A stretch of 64,000 nucleotides of DNA from Chondrus crispus. Taxonomy: Eukaryota > Rhodophyta > Florideophyceae > Gigartinales > Gigartinaceae. The stretch covers positions 1 to 64,000 of the forward strand of contig NW_005178979.1 of NCBI RefSeq assembly GCF_000350225.1, given 5' to 3'. The position numbers and the translations under genes are program-made. Under the pieces are notes generated by a model. The model worked only from the letters and a program-made list of their open reading frames with translations, was not told where the DNA came from and searched no databases. Positions 40,765 through 52,344 of this stretch are shown piece after piece (position 1 is the stretch's first letter; each line of letters starts with the position of its first letter).

Positions 40765-42459
40765 ATGACCAAGAAGACCAGTCGCGAGAGGAAGGAAGAG
40801 CACTACTTCAACCGAGCCGTCATTGCTATCGATAATGGCGCAACTAGGCGCGAGGCTGCCCGACTTGCCCGGCTCCCTTTGGCGACTTTTCAGTACAGAT
40901 TCGCACACAGAGGTGAATCAAAAAAAAGCACGCACCTACCTATCTCCCGATGAGGAGCAAGTCATTGTTGACCTTGTTCTTTCGTACTCCCGCCGCGGCT
41001 TCCTCCTCAAACGGACAGACGTCGCAGAAACAGTCCAATTGATGGTGACTTCGTTTTCAGCCGAACGCCAGAATACAATACCTTTTATTGAGGGGCGCCC
41101 TGGACGAAAGTTTCTATCACTCTTTTCTAAGCGCCACCAATAAAAGATCAAATTTGGAAGGGCCTCTACAGAAGAAGAAGCTCGCTGGAAGGCAACCAAT
41201 GCCGAAAATCTGACAACCCATTTTGCGGAATTGGAACGGCTTATTCGTGTGTACAACTTGGACTCTTCGCGCATTGCCAACCTAGACGAAAGTGGTATGA
41301 CACCGAGCAAAGATTGCGCACCGTCGAATAGAAGGAAGTCCTACAGTGCTGGAGGACAGAAGTCTCTTCAGAGATCACCAGAGTTTAGTAATGTTAAACG
41401 CATAACAGTCATGCCCGTGATATTTGCCAATGGGGATGTTGGTCGCCCTATATTTGTTGTCGAGGGTAAATTTCTAAAGTATCGCACTGTTGAGCTCAAT
41501 GGGGCACCTGTCATGGAGACGGTTGCGGATTGTCTTCCTCGAGAGAGTGTCATAACCACACGAGAGGAAGTGGCTGGGGTGGACAGCAAAAACTTCCTGC
41601 GCTGGGCAAAATATTTTGCGGATGATGTCAAGGACCTCACAGTAAATGGCAGGAAGGTTCTTTTAATTTTGGATGGCTATCGAAGCCATATGGGGTACCG
41701 GGTTCTACATACTCTGAAGCAAGCTGGGATTGTGGTATACGCATTGCCTGCGCATACAAGCGGCACAACCCAACCTCTGGATGTTGGGGTTTTCGGTCCA
41801 TTTAAAGAACACATTCGCAGCTGTGTCGAACAGCTTTCGTCCACTACAGAATGGAAGAGCTACGACGTGTTTGACTATCTTAGGATATGCGAGAGGCATA
41901 TGGCAAGGCGTTCACGCGAGCACATGTGACTTCTGCTTTTAGGAAATCTGGTATATGGCCACTCAATTCTGGTGCCCTCATCGACGTGCCCCGTCCGCAG
42001 TGTTCTATCAATAACACATCTTTGGCGACAGTCTCGGAAATGAAGGAAATGCTAGAAAAGAAACGCTTGGTGTACAAGGATAGTTTAGGCGTACAACCGC
42101 GCGTGCTACAATGCGGTTATATTGACACATCGGCTGGGTTGACCCTAACAACGGATGTCGCGATGGAGTTGGCAAGGTGTAAGGACGCTATGGGAAGAGC
42201 TAGGCGGGCAGTAAGGCAGGAGAAGGAGGCCGATGCAGCGCAACGTGCAGCTGAGGCTGTGGAGCGGACTAGAGCACAGCGCTTAACGCTACAGGAGAAA
42301 GCGCTTGCTTTCCGTGTGCACCATTATAAGGATGCGAGCATTTATCCAAGGGCTCTGTTGGTACGTCGCCAGATTGCGAAGAAGAGAACTTCCGCTCGGC
42401 GTGCCGCAATCTTCAATAAGACAGCACAGGTGGTTGCAGCGTCCCGGAATAGCAATTAG
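40765..42459 (+). pseudogene. Pogo-type (DDE_1) transposase, broken
   Basis: ATG 40765 opens an N-terminal helix-turn-helix (RKEEHYFNRAVIAIDNGATR ... ARLPLATFQYRF). After a run of eight A near 40925 the frame changes. It continues with the CENP-B/Tc5-like second DNA-binding domain (YLSPDEEQVIVDLVLSYSRRG ... GRPGRKFLSLFSKRH), an in-frame TAA at 41141-41143, then ANLDESGMTPS (first Asp), LLILDGYRSHMG (second Asp) and TTQPLDVGVFGPFK (third Asp). A second frameshift near 41885 leads into the C-terminal helical region rich in Arg/Ala/Glu. The three catalytic acidic residues are kept, but three lesions prevent expression. A relative lies at 61213-63560. Terminal repeats were not identified. Confidence 0.85.
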
Positions 42460-42473
42460 AATTAAAAATTGCA

Positions 42474-42840
42474 ATGTTGAAATGCATCAGCCAGTGAAAT
42501 GTCCGTGCAAATAATGGGTGCTTTTTCTGTGGTTGCAACCTCTCCGATACCCGGACCGAAAGACGCCGTTCATGCCGATGTATGAGCCTTTTGGCTCCTG
42601 TGATCAGAAAAGCAGGTACGTGGAGACTGTCAGTTTTCCAAACAGTCAAAAAAATTTCTCCGATGCCGCTTGCTTCTTGTTTTTACATTTATTTTTCTAA
42701 TCATGTTCAACTTAGGGGGTACCCCACTAGTACTGACCGATGGCCGGTCCTTTGCCCCTGGTGCTCGGCTTGAGTCAAGAAATCGGGACTCGACCATGAC
42801 GATCCAACTGACACAATTTAGTTGTAGCATCAGCGCGGAT
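42474..42840. other. Spacer after the pogo pseudogene
   Basis: No gene. Several short frames have no family resemblance. The right end of the transposon should lie here but I could not pair it with a left end. Confidence 0.5.
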
Positions 42841-42849
42841 CACAATTAG

Positions 42850-43467
42850 ATTTAGAATTAGATCGCGCGCACGCACACACGTGTACTGTCAGGACTGTCA
42901 GGACGCCCGCACACACGTGTATCATCGGCGCGCGCGCGCACACGTGTATTGACAGCGCTACAGTAGCTGAGTACGGTAGCTCACCACTGTAACGCGCTAC
43001 AGTGCAGTACGGACTGTACTGTAGCCCTGTATGATAGACGCGATAGACGCGTAACTGTATATTAAACCACGGGAACCGACGGCGGGGAGGGAAGGCAAGC
43101 ATCGGCTGGGCCAGACCCTCACCGTCGGCTAACCCGGAACGCTTACTCTAACTCGGGGACGCTCTCTCTGTTCGCGTTTTAGAGTAGAAGGACACGGGTA
43201 GCGAACGCGTACGTGCGCGTGCGAGCTAGGATCCGCCTCCGCCCGTCGGTACTGGAACGTCACCCAGTACCGCGCCGGGGCGTCGAGGCGTCGATCCGCT
43301 CTACTGCATACACTAACGCGTTCGCGACCCGACCCGCTCTACCACCGCTACCGGCCCGTGTCCTTCCTCACGCGTTGCTTACTGGTCCTTTCTGTTCTTC
43401 TCGCATTCTACAGGGTCTCTTACGCGGACTGAGCATACACCCCTGTCGTTGGGGTGTTTATGCTACA
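42850..43467 (+). repeat. LTR-like sequence (solo or remnant), same family as 51553-52123
   Basis: Shares with the region before the second gag: acacgtgta clusters at the start, the TATA decamer gtatattaaa (43057-43066), the hairpin-forming cgtcggtactgga...cccagtacc, cgccggggcgtcgag, ctctaccaccgctacc, and the 3' segment cccctgtcgttggggtg followed by ttatgctACA. The start is approximate; the end is placed at the ACA by analogy. No gag follows; the sequence runs 170 bases and meets the gypsy pol remnant on the other strand. Confidence 0.7.
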
Positions 43468-43639
43468 TTAGTGTCACCATCGACACCCTTCCCCCAACCG
43501 CTCCACGTATACACGTGTACAGCTCATCATCACTGTAAGCTATCACTTTTATCATTAACCTAACCACCATCTCTACTTTTCACACAAACTAACTTCGGTG
43601 TTCCTGCGTTTTTCTTAAAGAACCTGACACCGCGTCAGG

Positions 43640-45003
43640 ATCTAGTTGCCTCCAGTTTCAGAGATCGCTGATTGCTTGTGAGGCAGTACTCAGGTATGGT
43701 TTTAGTCCTCGAGTCTGCCCCTTGCAAGAATCCTGATCTAACGAGGATGGCGAAAACCAAGCAGACAGCGCTACGAGCCTCTTTTCCACAGAGGCCCCTG
43801 AGCGAACTGCTCGTGGGACCGATCCAGTCAGACGCTCCAAACGACGATGATGGTCTAAGGAAGGAACAACTAGGCTTGAACCTGTCTCTGCACTGGAATC
43901 CATCCGAGGCGGGACCCCATACATTAATTCGAAGGGCGACACGCCGTTCTTCATGGCACGTCGGCGATATCCATACAGGACCTGGGTGAGTGCTTTGTCC
44001 CACTCCATTCCAGTACCAAGAACTGTCTTACGGACGGCAGCCTTCAAAGTTCCAACCATTCTCTCTGCTCAACCGTTAGACATGGGAGCGTAGGCGAGGA
44101 GGATGGTGCGCCAAGTGATACCGTGCCGAGCCATGAAGCTAGAAACGGCCGAGGCTGTGAATCAGGTAGCATTGTCAGAGACAATGGTTCTCGGAGGGCC
44201 GAATGAGTACATGATTTCTCTCTTGACGAAGTCAAGAACCACTTGAGAAGTACTATCAGCAGTGGATAGGGCATTTGGCCATCCTGTGAGGTGTTCAACC
44301 GCAACCAACACAAAGCGATTTCCAGACGAGGTGGCAGGGAAGGGGCCAGCAAAGTCAATAGAGAAAACATCAAACAAGCTTGTGATGGGAAGGCGCAAAG
44401 TGGTCTTGTATTTGGGAATCGGACGGGCCTTCTGACACCCGTCACAACTCTTCACGTAGTCTCCCACGTCCATACAAACGGTCGGCCACCAGTACTTTTC
44501 CGTGACAAATTGACGAGCGGTCTTCAAGCCCCAATGACCAATGTCTTCATGGAAACCCTTCAGTATCTTTTGGCGGTCGGAAATTGGGGCAACAACACGA
44601 AGACCATGAATGGTGCGGCGGAACAACTTCGACTCCCACACAAGAATGTTCTTTGCATTATCCTTCATGCGAGACTTCCTGTAATCATCCAACCCAACCG
44701 GTGTTTCGCCTTGCAGATAGGACATGATATCTTGGCAAGACTCTTCTAGATCTTCTGGAGAATAGATCGGATCCGTGATAGCGAGGGCAAGTTCTCCTTC
44801 TTCCTGGCAGGTTGGGTTGTCGCCGTTTTTGGGCTGAATGCGAGAAACGTAGTCAGCTGCACTATTTGAGGATCCACGACGATATTCCACGGTGAATTCG
44901 AACTGGGCTAAGAAGTCTGGCCAACGAGCCAAACGACCATGGATGTCTTTCTTGCAAAAGGCGTAACTAAGGCCCTGGTGATCAGTAACCAACTTGAAAG
45001 GTG
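43640..45003 (-). pseudogene. Gypsy pol remnant: RNase H end and integrase
   Basis: On the minus strand, immediately after the pogo insertion: FKLVTDHQGLSYAFCKKD and the RNase H end SSNSAADYVSR, then the integrase zinc region (GHWGLKTARQFV ... CDGCQKARP) and core (FSIDFAGPFPA with the first Asp, RTIVSDNAT with the second, and the NG-AERM segment with the Glu). Two in-frame TGA codons interrupt the core, at 44162-44164 directly after SDNAT and at 44069-44071 directly before AERM. It is a different gypsy lineage from the 32-kb element. It ends near 43640 beside a small hairpin (cctgacaccgcgtcagg). No matching 3' LTR on this strand was recognised. Confidence 0.85.
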
Positions 45004-45005
45004 TA

Positions 45006-47101
45006 CACCCAGTTATGGCAAATAGTGTCATCATAAAATTAGTGTCATTCAGGAAATACTGTCACGTACAGTATATTGTGTGAGGTCGAAAATATAAAAC
45101 AGTTCGTAAAATACTGTCACTCTCATCGCAAAAACATTCAATGCCTCATTTTGAATAGACGACGGCGATCGCGTTGATCCTACACTGCTTGCAGTCGATT
45201 GTCGATACGTTCCCAGACCACCTACCACTACTGACGTGCAACAATTCCACCTTCATCAATTTTGACCATGACTCTGTCTTCTTCTCCAATTTTGGCCGCC
45301 TTTGAGCGCGGCGAAGCACTTCGACAGCGCACAAAAGCCCTGAACGGCCCCCCCTCGTGCAATGAACAGCAACATCACACAGATCTAGTTCCTACGAACC
45401 CCCAGCTGAATCCACCCAGAACCAGACCCGATCTGTGCAACACGTGCTCACCATATCCCAAAGAGCCGTGATCGTTCGATGGATGGTAGCCCAATGGAAC
45501 AAAGGTGGCGCAAAGCATCTTCCTAGTAGGGCTGTGACCATGTTTCCTCAGTTTTTCCGAGGCAATGCTAACGCAAATATTGCAAAAGCATCAAGACTTT
45601 GGAAGGCGAGAAGCACATATGTCGGACGCATTGACTCCAACGGTAGGCCTACACTAAGGGGTCTGCATTCTACAATCTCTCGTAGGGTCCCGATGGGTAG
45701 AGCTCGTGTAGATCTGAAGGTTCGCACAGGACCAGGTCGGAAAAGGGCTGAATGGGTTGAAGCGTTGCATTGCGCCTGGATTGCGGAGTTTGACCGATTG
45801 AGAAAGCTTGGGGTTAAATTTAATTATCGCAACTTAAGATCACTTGGGCTTTACCTCATGGAAAACAGCAGCAATAATCAGTATCATTCTAAAATGCTGG
45901 ACCCGCGTACAAAGAATGAATTGAAGTTCCTCATTACTCCTCGATTTACGCAGTCATTTGCTGACAGATACGGTATTGTGAGTCGAGCTCTAACAGGAAA
46001 GCACAAACCAAGTCCGGCTAAAATAATTCTTCTTGAAAAACAGGTTGCCTTTCATTTGGGTGTTTTGGCACGGGAATTTCGGGGTGGTTTGTTGAAAGAA
46101 GATGACATCGAAAATGCTGACGAAACGCATTTCTTCATTAATATGGATAATGGGAGAACGTTGGGTATGTCGGGCGAGTCAGAAGTTAAGTATTGTGATG
46201 CTGTGTCGGGGGGAGAAGGAATGACAATGATGGTTCGTATCAGTGGGGGCAGAGATGCAAAGATTCATCCTCCTTTTATGGTGTTCAAAAACTGTAATCG
46301 GTCCTACCCTATACGTGGTGTGCCAGATAATGTTGTGAGCGTGTCGTATCGTTCAGGACCCAAAGGCTGGATGGACACAAAAGTTATGCCAGAGTGGCTC
46401 TCAGAATCGAAGGTTATTAAGGCCCTTCCTAATGGGAGGAAAAGGGTTCTGTACGTGGACAACTGTTCCGGACACAATCAAACGGCGGAAATGTTGCACG
46501 CGGCCAGCAAAACTAACACATTGATTAGATACTTTGACCCCAATCTGACTGATTATGTGCAGCCATGCGACTCATTCGTAATCCAGAAGATAAAAAGTGC
46601 ATGGTCTGTGGAGTGGGAAAAGTACAAAATGCAAATGATTATGCAAAACAAATGGACGGATACATCTGGGAAAATTCCTAACCCTGGCAAGAAATTTTTC
46701 TTGGAGTTGGCAGTCAAATCCGTCAATGCTGTTAACAAGCAGCGTGACGCTGATGGCGTTTCATACGCTAGAAAAGCTATGGTGATGACTGGAATGGCCT
46801 TAAATCTAAATGGACAATGGGAAGGGCGTCAATTGATGCCAAAGCTACAACAGATAGTGAACAAATATCGAGTTCATTTTGAAGGAGAGCCCATTAAATT
46901 TGATTAGAGTTTACTAAAACCAAAAAGCGGATCTCCGTTACACTATTTGCGTGCAATCAATTACTATCACGCATACTATTTCATGTAAGACGCAAATTAG
47001 TGTCACGAGGAATTTGGTCTCACGTACGCTAATTGATGTGGATCTTGACTCAAATCAGACACTGAAATAGTATACGTGACACTATTTGCCATAACTGGGT
47101 T
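45006..47101 (+). mobile_element. Pogo-type DNA transposon with intact core, inserted in the gypsy RNase H
   Basis: Terminal inverted repeats of 25 bp: left CACCCAGTTATGGCAAATAG... (45006-45030) and its complement at 47077-47101, differing only at the outermost base. TA flanks both ends (45004-45005 and 47102-47103), the 2-bp duplication of Tc1/mariner/pogo elements. Collapsing one TA restores the interrupted RNase H frame (SST-PFKLVTDH), which confirms the boundaries. Extra copies of ttagtgtca occur subterminally on both sides. One transposase gene fills the interior. Confidence 0.93.
45435..46907 (+). CDS. Pogo-type DDE transposase
   Basis: A 490-codon frame without interruption. It has an N-terminal DNA-binding region with LTISQRAVIVRWMVAQWNKGG (helix-turn-helix), a second helical domain, then the catalytic core IENADETHFFINMDNGRTLG (first Asp), RVLYVDNCSGHNQ (second Asp) and DYVQPCDSFVIQKIKSAW (third Asp), followed by a helical tail. 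All three acidic residues are present. The start is uncertain: the frame has a GTG at 45435, its first ATG is at 45483, and it is open from 45366. A separate frame beginning at ATG 45268 (MTLSSSPILAAFERGEALRQ) probably encodes the true N-terminus, so a one-base change or a short intron lies between 45365 and about 45470. Confidence 0.85.
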   Translation: MQHVLTISQRAVIVRWMVAQWNKGGAKHLPSRAVTMFPQFFRGNANANIAKASRLWKARSTYVGRIDSNGRPTLRGLHSTISRRVPMGRARVDLKVRTGPGRKRAEWVEALHCAWIAEFDRLRKLGVKFNYRNLRSLGLYLMENSSNNQYHSKMLDPRTKNELKFLITPRFTQSFADRYGIVSRALTGKHKPSPAKIILLEKQVAFHLGVLAREFRGGLLKEDDIENADETHFFINMDNGRTLGMSGESEVKYCDAVSGGEGMTMMVRISGGRDAKIHPPFMVFKNCNRSYPIRGVPDNVVSVSYRSGPKGWMDTKVMPEWLSESKVIKALPNGRKRVLYVDNCSGHNQTAEMLHAASKTNTLIRYFDPNLTDYVQPCDSFVIQKIKSAWSVEWEKYKMQMIMQNKWTDTSGKIPNPGKKFFLELAVKSVNAVNKQRDADGVSYARKAMVMTGMALNLNGQWEGRQLMPKLQQIVNKYRVHFEGEPIKFD

Positions 47102-47103
47102 TA

Positions 47104-48240
47104 GACGAAAGCACGTAAACACGAAATTTCTTCAAAGCAAAGATGACCGCAAGCGCCTCACGCTCACAAGCGGAGTACTTGCGCTCAGATGTATTCATAG
47201 TACGGCTTGCGTACTGGATGGGATGTATTTTCCCATCTTCCTTCTTTTGAGCCAACACAACCCCGACGGAGACCGATGACGCATCCGTCTCAACGAAGAA
47301 GGGCTTCTCGAAGTCGGGGTAAGCCAAGACTGGCGGAGAAGTCAACTTTATGCGTAGGTCATCAAATGCTTCTTGCATTTCTCCGGTCCATTTCAATCTG
47401 CCGTTTCCGGATGTAGCCGCATGGAGTACCGCAGCAATGTCCGCCAACGTGCAGATGAAACGACGGTAGTAGCTTGCTAACCCGAGAAAACTCCTAAGTT
47501 CAGTCGTAGTGGTCGGGATCGGTGCATTCCGAATTACTTCGACCTTGCTCAGGTCAACGGCAATCCCGCCCTTGTCGACAACATGACCGAGCAACTTGAT
47601 CTTCGCCTGGGCGAAGCTACACTTTGTCAGCTTAAGCTTAAGACCAGCCTCGTCAATCACATCAAATACCTGCTTCAGGTGCCGAAGATGCTCTTCTATA
47701 GTCTTAGAGAACACCACAACGTCATCGAGGTACACACGCACAAACCGCACTCCGCGAAAGATTGTATCCATCATTCTCTGAAATGTCGAAGGCGCATTCA
47801 TCAATCCAAACGGCATGACTTCGAACTTATACATCCCGTAGCGACAGACGAAAGTAGTCATTTCTTTGCATTGTTGTGCCATCCAAATTTGCCAGTAACC
47901 ACTGAACAAATCCAGAGAAGCGAAGTACGCACTTCCTTCCAAGTCATCAAATATCTCCTCTATTTTCGCCAAAGGCCATCTGTCTGCCTTCATCTTCTGG
48001 TTCAGAGTACGGTAATCAACACAGAAGCGCGGATTCCTATCTTTTTGGATACGAGACGACTGGAAAGGACAATGCGGAGCTGGAAGGCGTGATGATTCCT
48101 GCTTCCAGCATTTTGTACAGCTCTTTCCGCACAATTTCGTTATGCAAGGGAGCCATTCTCCTCGCAGAGTGATTGTAGTGCAATAAGGGGTTGCATAGGG
48201 GGTTGAAGGGAAAAGAAACTAAGTTGGAATGTGAATACTG
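47104..48240 (-). pseudogene. Gypsy pol remnant: reverse transcriptase and start of RNase H
   Basis: Minus strand, upstream half of the remnant at 43640-45003. Seen: LHNEIVRKELYKMLEAGIIT and SALSFPVV, then (after a frameshift near 48070) RNPRFCVDYRTLNQ, SLDLFSGYWQI, PFGLMNAPSTFQRMMD, catalytic VRVYLDDVVVFSK, LGHVVDKGG and the RNase H start FFVETDASSVSVGVVLAQ. It is cut at 47103 by the pogo element. Upstream of the RT (beyond about 48240) there is no protease or gag, so the 5' part has been lost. The YLDD motif is intact. Confidence 0.88.
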
Positions 48241-48339
48241 TAGTCCGGGATTGGGGGACACACGTGTGAATATTTGCACAGTTTTTATTTTAATTATTAA
48301 CTTTATTTAGTTAATTAGTCAGTATTAATTTGGCTGACA

Positions 48340-49076
48340 CTAGATTAGATCTAGGATCTAGCGCCGCGAGCTACTGAAGTGGCTCCGGCGTGCTCCCCCA
48401 CTGTCGGCCTCTCGCCCCCACTGGAGTCTCCGGTTGTACCGGTCCGCCCGGCTGACCCGCCTGTGGTATAAATCCGTGCTACTCTAGTACTCCTTTTCGC
48501 GCGACTCGTGTACACGCGTATCTAGATTACACAAGCAGTCCGACGTACAGTACCAAGCTCCACGTACACCAGCCAAGCTCACTTTGATAACGACATGCAC
48601 ACACGTGGACCGACCACCACATCTGTGCACGTGTGCACCACGACCCGGCCCCACGAGTTCTAGCCGTTAGATCTCGACCGCTATCTAGTAGTATATAGTG
48701 TCGTTGGCGCTTGCGCCGGGTGGGTTTGGGGACAAGCAACCAAAAACCAAGGACCCAGTCTCGTTCTGGTTTATGGGCAGACATTCGACTAACCTTTCCT
48801 CGTTCACGCTCTCTCCTTGTCTCTCGCTCGCGCCCTAGAACCCTCGTGGCCGCGTCGCGTGTTGCCTCCCCGCTTGCGCACACGGTTCGCTGACCGTGTG
48901 TTAGCCCCGCTGGGTCGAGAGCACTGCGTCGCTCGCCCCTAGATTCCGAGGTTCGCAAGCACCCCTCGGTTTTACAGTCGCCCACTAGTCTCTACCACTT
49001 CCCCCGAGCTCCACGTACACGACCCCACGAACGACCCTTGTTTTAGCACGTGTTCCTCAGTTCGCGTCCTACTACA
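48340..49076 (+). repeat. LTR-like region upstream of the first gag unit
   Basis: Non-coding, with cgtgtacacgcg and gcacgtgtgcacc motifs. It ends in cctactACA followed at once by ctggtctctagccctagaag. The second unit has actACAgtggtctcccgacctagaag in the corresponding place. The left border is approximate. Apart from the end and the following primer site it is not clearly alike to the 51553-52123 LTR, so the two units are different subfamilies. Confidence 0.55.
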
Positions 49077-49077
49077 C

Positions 49078-49090
49078 TGGTCTCTAGCCC
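49078..49090 (+). promoter_or_regulatory. Probable primer-binding site, first gag unit
   Basis: TGGTCTC starts two bases after the LTR-like end. TGG complements the CCA end of a tRNA, and the same TGGTCTC follows the second LTR at 52125. The tRNA was not identified. Confidence 0.5.
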
Positions 49091-49177
49091 TAGAAGTGTA
49101 CTTCCCGGTCCCTTTTCACAATTTCCTTCCTCCTCCTTCCGTGGCAGTCTTCGCCTTCACCTCTTCCTTCCCCCGAG

Positions 49178-51557
49178 ATGCCACCCAAGACCCGATCTAC
49201 CACACGCTCCGCGCAGCCCACGATGCAACAAGAAGCGCTCGAAACAGCGAGCAACCCACACGGAAACACGTCTGCATGCGCGCCGGTTGACACGTTGGCG
49301 AGCTTCGAGATTCGCGATGATCTACGCGCAATGCTCGAGGGCACCATGGAATCGCCTGACGTCCTGCCGCTCATGTACCTCGATTTTCGTGAGGGCCTCA
49401 ATTCCCTTGCATCAAGGGTACCTGATCGAAGTGAACTAGATTCTCGTCTCAGGTCTACGACGGAGAATGCCACCGGAAATCAAGACCTACTTCTATCCGT
49501 CCGCACAGAGATCCGCGAGGTACGTGCAAGCCTCGAGGTTCTCCGTGAAAATTCTCAAGATACGAATCTTCAAGTCACAAGGAATTCCAACGAAGTCCGA
49601 GAAATCAGGACTCTACTCGCGACTATCATGTCCGAGAACACGATACTCCGTAGTCGTGTCCGAACCCTCGAGTTGTCTAGAGTTCATGTTCGAGGAGAAC
49701 CCGTTCCCCGTCTCCCATCCCCAATTCCCCGAATCACTTACAAGAACAAGATCGATACTCCCAAATTCAGCCCAAGCCGGCCGGGGTGCCGATGAACCTC
49801 TCGCTCCACGCACTCTAGAAGAATTCTTTCGAGGAGTCCGCGGTCCCACGAATCAAGAACACGCGACAAGAGCACAGCAAGATACTGTGCCTTCGAAAAC
49901 TAACCCGCGATGGGCGCCTACTCAGTCACTGGTAACTACTTGTGCGGCTCCAATGCCCTTGATGCCCGACCACGTGGTTCCATCGCAAGAAATGGCCAAG
50001 ACTCTCGAAGGCCCGTACTGTCCTGGGATCGCCCCACAACTGACCCTGCTCGCCCCATTCACGATTGTGGTGTCTTACAGGCACTACTGGTTACGAGATA
50101 CACGAGCTACTCTTCACGTGACTGAGAGCGAGAGTGTCTACCGCGTAAAACGCAGATTCGACGCGCTATTCCCTTCATTCCTGCCATTCGACGGCACGAA
50201 CCTTATCAAGCTCCTGCAGTTCCTCTCTTCAATTCGTGACGGCTTCGATGACCTACACGTTCCCGAAGGCCTGGCCTCCCTCACGATCTCGTATTACCTC
50301 ATGGGTTCCGCAAAAGATATGTACACGAACCAAGTCTCTCTCGTAGTTCGCTCCTCGAATTCAGCTCTAGCTGGTTCGTGGCCGTTCGTGGTACACGCCC
50401 TAATCAAGCGCTATTTGCCCGACGACGTGCTACAACGCGCTTATGAGAAGGTTACCGACGCGAAACAGAAGCCTGAAGAAGACGAGAGCAAGTTCGCCGA
50501 TCGCTTAATTGCAGCTGCACGGGATTGCTGTAATGTATTCGAGGACCGTGAACTCGTTAATTACTACATTCGTGGGCTTCTTCCCTCGACTTGTGATGCT
50601 TTGACCGAGGCAGTAAGGCAGCTACCCGTGAATGAACAAGGCGATATAACTGTTGCGCGTCGCGTTGCGCATGCCGAAGGTAAAACGTTCCGAGCTCGCC
50701 GCACACAAAGCAATTCGACCCCGGTTAAACTCAAGCCCCGCGGTCACGTTATGACGATGCAAGAACCCACGGAAACGACCGGTCGTCATGGTCCGACCTC
50801 GTCATTTGTCCGAGATCCCACACTAAGGCACGTGGTACACGACCCGATGAATTACTGGGCGGATATGCGGTCCCAAGATCCCGAGTTCGCGTTACAAATA
50901 GCTACAAATCTCGAAGCCCTCTTATTTGCGGGCGATTCTCACGAACGCCGAAATTCTATCGCACCCGTGAGCCCTTCCACGGAGAACTCTCAAGCCCAAT
51001 CGATCGATAATCTTCGTGAGCTCGTACACAAGAATACAGTCGCCGTGCCGAAGTTGAGTGAAGAGCAAGCTCGCGACGCTCTCAGCGTGATTCCCACGGA
51101 CACCTGGGGCTTGAACTGCTGGACTTGCAAGAATTCCGGGCATTCCACGTTCACGTGCCCGACCTTAACGCCCGAGCAGCGCATTTACTACGCGTATTGC
51201 TATTTCTTGTACAAGTGCAAGGATAACCCGACGGCCCCAGAATGGCTTCGCCAACGCTTCGATACTCGAATGGCACGCCTCGAGACCCGAGGTTCGTACA
51301 AGTACAGGAACCAAGGGACAGCTCACGGTGCTCCTCGACATGATTTTCGCGAAACCCGTGCCCACCCTGGACGCAAGGATCGCGATACGAGAAGTCGCGG
51401 CGTCAGGTTCGACCGGCCGGGTGAAGTCTACGTCACGACGCACGTCTCCGACGAGCACGCAGCGCCTTGGCGAGATCACGAAAATGCAGGCTCCACGTCA
51501 AGTGAAGACCCTGTAGCATATCCCCCTCCCGGAATTAGATTTAGATTAGATTTGTAA
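49178..51557 (+). pseudogene. LTR-element Gag with zinc knuckle (first of two), frameshifted
   Basis: ATG 49178 opens a 205-codon part with a long coiled-coil-like region (about 60-165, SVRTEIREVRASLEVL...). The frame changes near 49750 and then runs without a break to 51557. The second part contains a retrotransposon-gag capsid domain (FDGTNLIKLLQFLSSIRDGF ... WPFVVHALIKRYLPDDVLQ ... DESKFADRLIAAARDC ... YYIRGLLPSTCDAL ... AEGKTFRARR), and a CCHC knuckle CWTCKNSGHSTFTCP extended by TLTPEQRIYYAYCYFLY. The stop lies at the first bases of the next LTR, so the original C-terminus and any pol were replaced when the second unit joined. No protease or RT follows. Confidence 0.8.
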
Positions 51558-52123
51558 CTGTAGAGCCCGAGCTCTACAGTACCTCAGTGCGCGCGCACAC
51601 GTGTACCCCACGTGTACGGGGGCCCGCGCACACACGTGTACGACACGTGTGCTGGCAGTCCCGACGGCTGACAGCACTACAGTGCAGGCCGACCTGCACT
51701 ACGGTAATGTTATGATAGGTGACTCTGTATATTAAATATGAGCGGACCGCCGGCAGTGGAGGGGGGACAAGCACGGACTTGTCAAGGATCCTCCACCTTG
51801 GTCCGCCCGCTTACTCTCAGGTATTTTCCGTCCGTTTTACCTAGGAGTAGCACCGCGCGCGGGTTGAGGACGCGCGCGGCACGCCCACGAGCCGGCTCCG
51901 CCTCCGCCCGTCGGTACTGGATCGTCACCCAGTACCGCTCCGGGGCGTCGAGTCGTAGAACCGCTCGCGCGTGCGCGTGTCCTCCCCGATCCCGCTCTAC
52001 CACCGCTACCTCGAGCCCGTGCTCGGTACCGTGGGTGGGCCGTGCTTCTGTCTTCCCGCCGATCGGGGTCTTTCCGAACTGTCAGTACTCACCCCCCTAG
52101 TCGTTGGGGGTGATTATACTACA
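51553..52123 (+). repeat. LTR of the second gag unit
   Basis: Starts TGTAACTGTAGAGCCC and ends gattatactACA. It contains clustered acacgtgta motifs, the TATA decamer gtatattaaa (51727-51736), the stem ggtactgg...ccagtacc near 51910-51935 and a terminal stem ccccctagtcgttgggggt. Shares long blocks with 42850-43467. No second copy follows the gag, so the element is incomplete or truncated at its 3' side. Confidence 0.7.
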
Positions 52124-52124
52124 G

Positions 52125-52137
52125 TGGTCTCCCGACC
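52125..52137 (+). promoter_or_regulatory. Probable primer-binding site, second gag unit
   Basis: TGGTCTCCCGACC begins one base after the LTR end. The first seven bases equal those after the LTR-like region at 49076. Confidence 0.5.
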
Positions 52138-52344
52138 TAGAAGACTCTCAAGATCGAACCGAGAAGACTATCGTTTACCTCCGCGTCCGTACGCGTCGAG
52201 ATTAGTGGCGAATATCCCACCTCGATTCGCTCCGAGCCCGCCGATGTGCGAGAGGCCGCACTCTGCGTCCGAGTCGGCGACGGCGACGCTGGTCCTCGAG
52301 ACCACGAACCGTCGCTCGACTCCTCCGAAGGACGCGCTCGCGCG

